From Paraspadella gotoi (lineage: Eukaryota > Chaetognatha), in NCBI GenBank assembly GCA_051294375.1, contig CM119267.1, positions 4,235,260 to 4,299,259 on the forward strand: a stretch of DNA of 64,000 nt, given 5' to 3'. Below the pieces are notes generated by a model, which saw only the letters and a program-made list of their open reading frames with translations, was not told the origin of the DNA and did no database searches. Below, piece by piece: positions 56,770 through 64,000 of the stretch. Position numbers and translations under genes: made by a program. Each line of letters opens with the position of its first letter. Within the stretch, counting starts at the first letter, position 1.

Positions 56770-59494
56770 GCAAAAAGGGAGATATCCGAAATGTGAAAAG
56801 ACGAATTCATTTCCTTGAATGTGGAGAGACACTTGCGGATTCTGATGCCCATGAAATGAATGTGTGACAAAATCATGTTCGCTTTCTTGTGTCCCCGGCT
56901 TCGAAATTGCGAAAACCTTTGACCAATTTCCGAAAAAGTTTTTTATTAATTTGATTAGAGGGGTTTTTTGGGGCAAATGTAATAATACGCTCTTTGGATA
57001 CTTTTTTTACAGCTACGTACGTAGGTAGAATTTTTGTTAAAAGCCAGTTGTATTTGTTGGTATTCTTTGATTTACATATCAATGATGTATTGTAGAAATT
57101 AATTGAAACTTTCCTCTGCCGGGGCCTTGATTTTTTTCATTACTACGTAATACTAAGTAGTTAATTACTAATTGGCTTTTATTTTCTCAAGCATTATCTT
57201 TCTTAATTTGAATATTCATAAAATAGACATAGAATAAACAAGATCAGTTTGGTTTAGCTATCCTTTTTTTATTATTCTTGCTGTCATGTGATATACTTGC
57301 CGTTTTTTTAATACAACTATTAATCACTTAATAGAGATTGTGACAAAGGGAAGCTTAAATGAATAAAAAAGTGAGGTTACTTTATTAATTGTAGTCAAAC
57401 AGGGTTTAATTGGGTTAATTTGAAAGATTTAAACTTAAATTGATAATATTTCGTTGGTATCTTATATTTTTGAAAAAAAACACAAAACTATTTCAGAGAA
57501 TTTGGAAAATCACTTTTTTTTTTGCATTCAATATTCCAATTTGTTACAATCTGTTAATAACTAGTCTTGTTTTGGGATCAGTAGGAAGGTTTTAACTAAG
57601 ATATAATCCAAATACATGCCTTCCAATTAAGATGAGAATTATATTTTTGATAGCTGGTATGTTGGAGGATATCTTTGTTGTTAAATAGAAAATACATTTT
57701 TAAGCTAGTATTTTTCTATTCTTTAGCGTAGTGGATGGGCTTACCGTTCAGCTTATTTATGATTTTTTTTCTCAGTACTGTGTTATTGCTGTTAGTTACG
57801 TTTAAATCACTGTAAATTTAATAATATTTTCCGGTTCTCCCGTCACTACATCATGCTAAATTGTGTAACCACACTGAGAATTAATGTAATACTTATTTCT
57901 CAATATAATCAATATTAAAGTTTATCTTCGTTCTCGACACCCTGTTCGTTAAAGATAGAAAAATTGTCAAGTATTGAACGTTTTATGTTCTCTTGCTGTG
58001 GATGTTTTCCTTAAATCAATTATAGTAAAAATTATTATCTTGTTGGTTTATTTGTACTTCCAAAAATGTTAATGCCTAAAATATATTCAAAATTTATGAT
58101 GTCCAATAAATATCATTAATGAAAGTTAAATCTTCAATTCAAAACAAAACTTTTCAGTTATTTTTAAGCCATTTTAAATTACTTTTAAATACATATATAT
58201 AATATTCGTTTATATAATCAGTCTGTGATCCCTTGAATTTTTGGAGTTTACATTTGCATTGAGATTTGATAAAATTTATAACTTTATTTGGTAATAATTT
58301 GTGAATCTGTGCGTTTTTTGTGCTGACTTTAACAATGACTTATTAGCCTTTATGTTGACCAATAATCGACGTCTAATCTTTGTGAAAGCAAGTTACTCCT
58401 ATTAAATGGGAATAAGTCTTGGAGACTAATTTCAATCAAATATAAAATAAATCTTATATTTCATTCCCCAAATATTTCATTATTTATTTATGATAGCTAA
58501 ATCATTTTGTATTTTGTCACAAAAGGTTTCCAGTGGTGTCCTTTCACAGGATTTTCTTCCGTTATGAAATTAAGTAAAATTAAAAGTTAATCACGAATGC
58601 ATTTTTCTGTTTAGATATTTCTTTCTATCTTCTACTATATTTGCTAAATTCGCTCTTTCCATTCGATGTCTTGGTTATATTTCTAGTCGTTATTAAAATA
58701 TTTAAAAAACTTTAATCTCTGGTTTCAAATTCTTTTCACTCACGATCATAATAGTTGCTATCTCTAAATTATTATCTGATTATATCATTCTAATTTATTG
58801 TTACAATTAAGTTTCAACAGATTTTCGGCTTCACCCGCTGATGATTTTCCCTACATAGTGCAACAACAGTAGGGGGTAAAGAAGGTAAAGAAAGTTTGGA
58901 TGGATCGAAAGTGGAGAAACTCGGCTCGGCTCGGTCATTGACTCGTCATCCAATTCGCACAGTCGACTTTCCAGCGATGGGAGATCCCGAGAGAAGGGAG
59001 GAGGACAGACTCTGTGATCTTTCCGACTTTGCAACGACGACAGGACGAATCCTCATCTTTTACCGTCCACGGTTCAATCGCCTTAACGTAGAAACAAATT
59101 TAAACTAACGCGCCGCGCGCGAATGGATCCCGCCTTCGTCTCTCGCCTCCGCCGTCGTCGTCGTCGTCGTCGTCTTTCACTTTTCGCCTTCATCGTCATG
59201 TGATATCGTCATCCCTCTGCTTTTTTCTTCTTCCCATTCGCGAGTCATTCTCATTTCGTTGCGAGTTTCCTTCCTCTTCCCCGATGCCGAGGAACTATCG
59301 AAGAAGTAAACTTCATATCTTCGCAATCTCTTCTCCTTTCTCCATTTCCTCTCTTTTTCTCTCATCTCCGTATTCGCATCGCGGCGAGATTCTGATCAAC
59401 GCCTCCATGACGCGTTGACGCCTTCGCGTTGACGCCGTCGCCCGGGTTCCGCTTCAAGCGGCACTCGAGGCGAGACAGCGGCGCGGAATCAGAC
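56770..59494 (+). other. long AT-rich intergenic region between DMXL and TTBK
   Basis: At 2.7 kb this is the longest gene-free stretch. AATAAA at 57233-57238 is a candidate DMXL polyadenylation signal. From 57300 to 58830 I see only AT-rich sequence without coding exons, tandem repeats or RNA genes. From about 58890 GC content rises (CTCGGCTCGGCTCGG at 58920, a GCGCCGCGCGCG patch at 59110, a GTC run at 59153-59173), consistent with the TTBK promoter and 5' UTR. Confidence 0.5.
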
Positions 59495-63856
<4,362 letters not shown>

Positions 63857-64000
63857 GTAAGGCTAACGTTAACGTTCTCCATTTCTCTTAACCCTCACCT
63901 TTGGCTTCGGCTTCTCGATGTGTTTATTATTTTCTTGCGCCTTTCCAAATGCTTTGAGAAGTCGAGAAAAAGGGAAACCCTTTCTCCCCTTAAAATCTAG

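Overview
The window is intron-rich eukaryotic nuclear DNA from a compact animal genome. Fourteen protein-coding genes lie head to tail, all on the + strand, most separated by only 30-750 bp. About 120 introns can be placed from GT/AG (a few GC/AG) sites and reading frame; most are 60-120 bp. The gene set (SOCS-box ankyrin protein, tau-tubulin kinase, LRR-Ig membrane protein, kinesin-II motor subunit KIF3A, rabconnectin-3 alpha, RNF10, UBAC1, forkhead and C2H2 factors) points to a ciliated metazoan. Proteins are clearly homologous to human ones, yet introns and spacing are far more compact than in vertebrates; an early-branching invertebrate such as a sponge would fit, but the sequence does not fix the species.

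Layout: 1-1440, 3' end of a SEC14L1/5-type CRAL-TRIO/GOLD protein; 3937-6601 RNF10; 6951-9206 an intronless LRR-Ig membrane protein; 9716-11019 a protein joining a CAP-Gly domain to two CCCH zinc fingers; 11364-13667 a Tra2 splicing factor; 13915-20448 UBAC1 with a histidine-rich tail; 21734-23106 a divergent forkhead protein; 23310-27052 an eight-finger C2H2 protein; 27786-28820 an ankyrin/SOCS-box protein; 29573-29959 a glutaredoxin-like protein; 29993-35703 KIF3A; 36205-37878 DCPS; 38330-56769 DMXL/rabconnectin-3 alpha in 53 exons; 59495 to the window end, a tau-tubulin kinase cut off by the window edge.

The genes are mostly unrelated housekeeping or regulatory functions: RNA metabolism (Tra2, DCPS, CCCH protein), ubiquitin (RNF10, UBAC1, SOCS-box protein), cilia and membrane traffic (KIF3A, TTBK, DMXL, SEC14L). 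The closest pair is the glutaredoxin-like gene and KIF3A, with 33 bp between stop and start codons and the same reading frame.

Repeats sit mainly in the few long introns. A DIRS-like element with about 142-bp inverted terminal repeats and an internal complementary region has inserted in the KIF3A intron that splits the P-loop codons. Two minisatellites look like expansions of splice-site regions: one copies an exon end plus its 5' splice site (zinc-finger gene), the other resembles a 3' splice site (DMXL). Two dispersed repeat families recur between introns.

Exon boundaries were read by eye from splice motifs, frame continuity and remembered family sequences; no alignment or transcript data was used.
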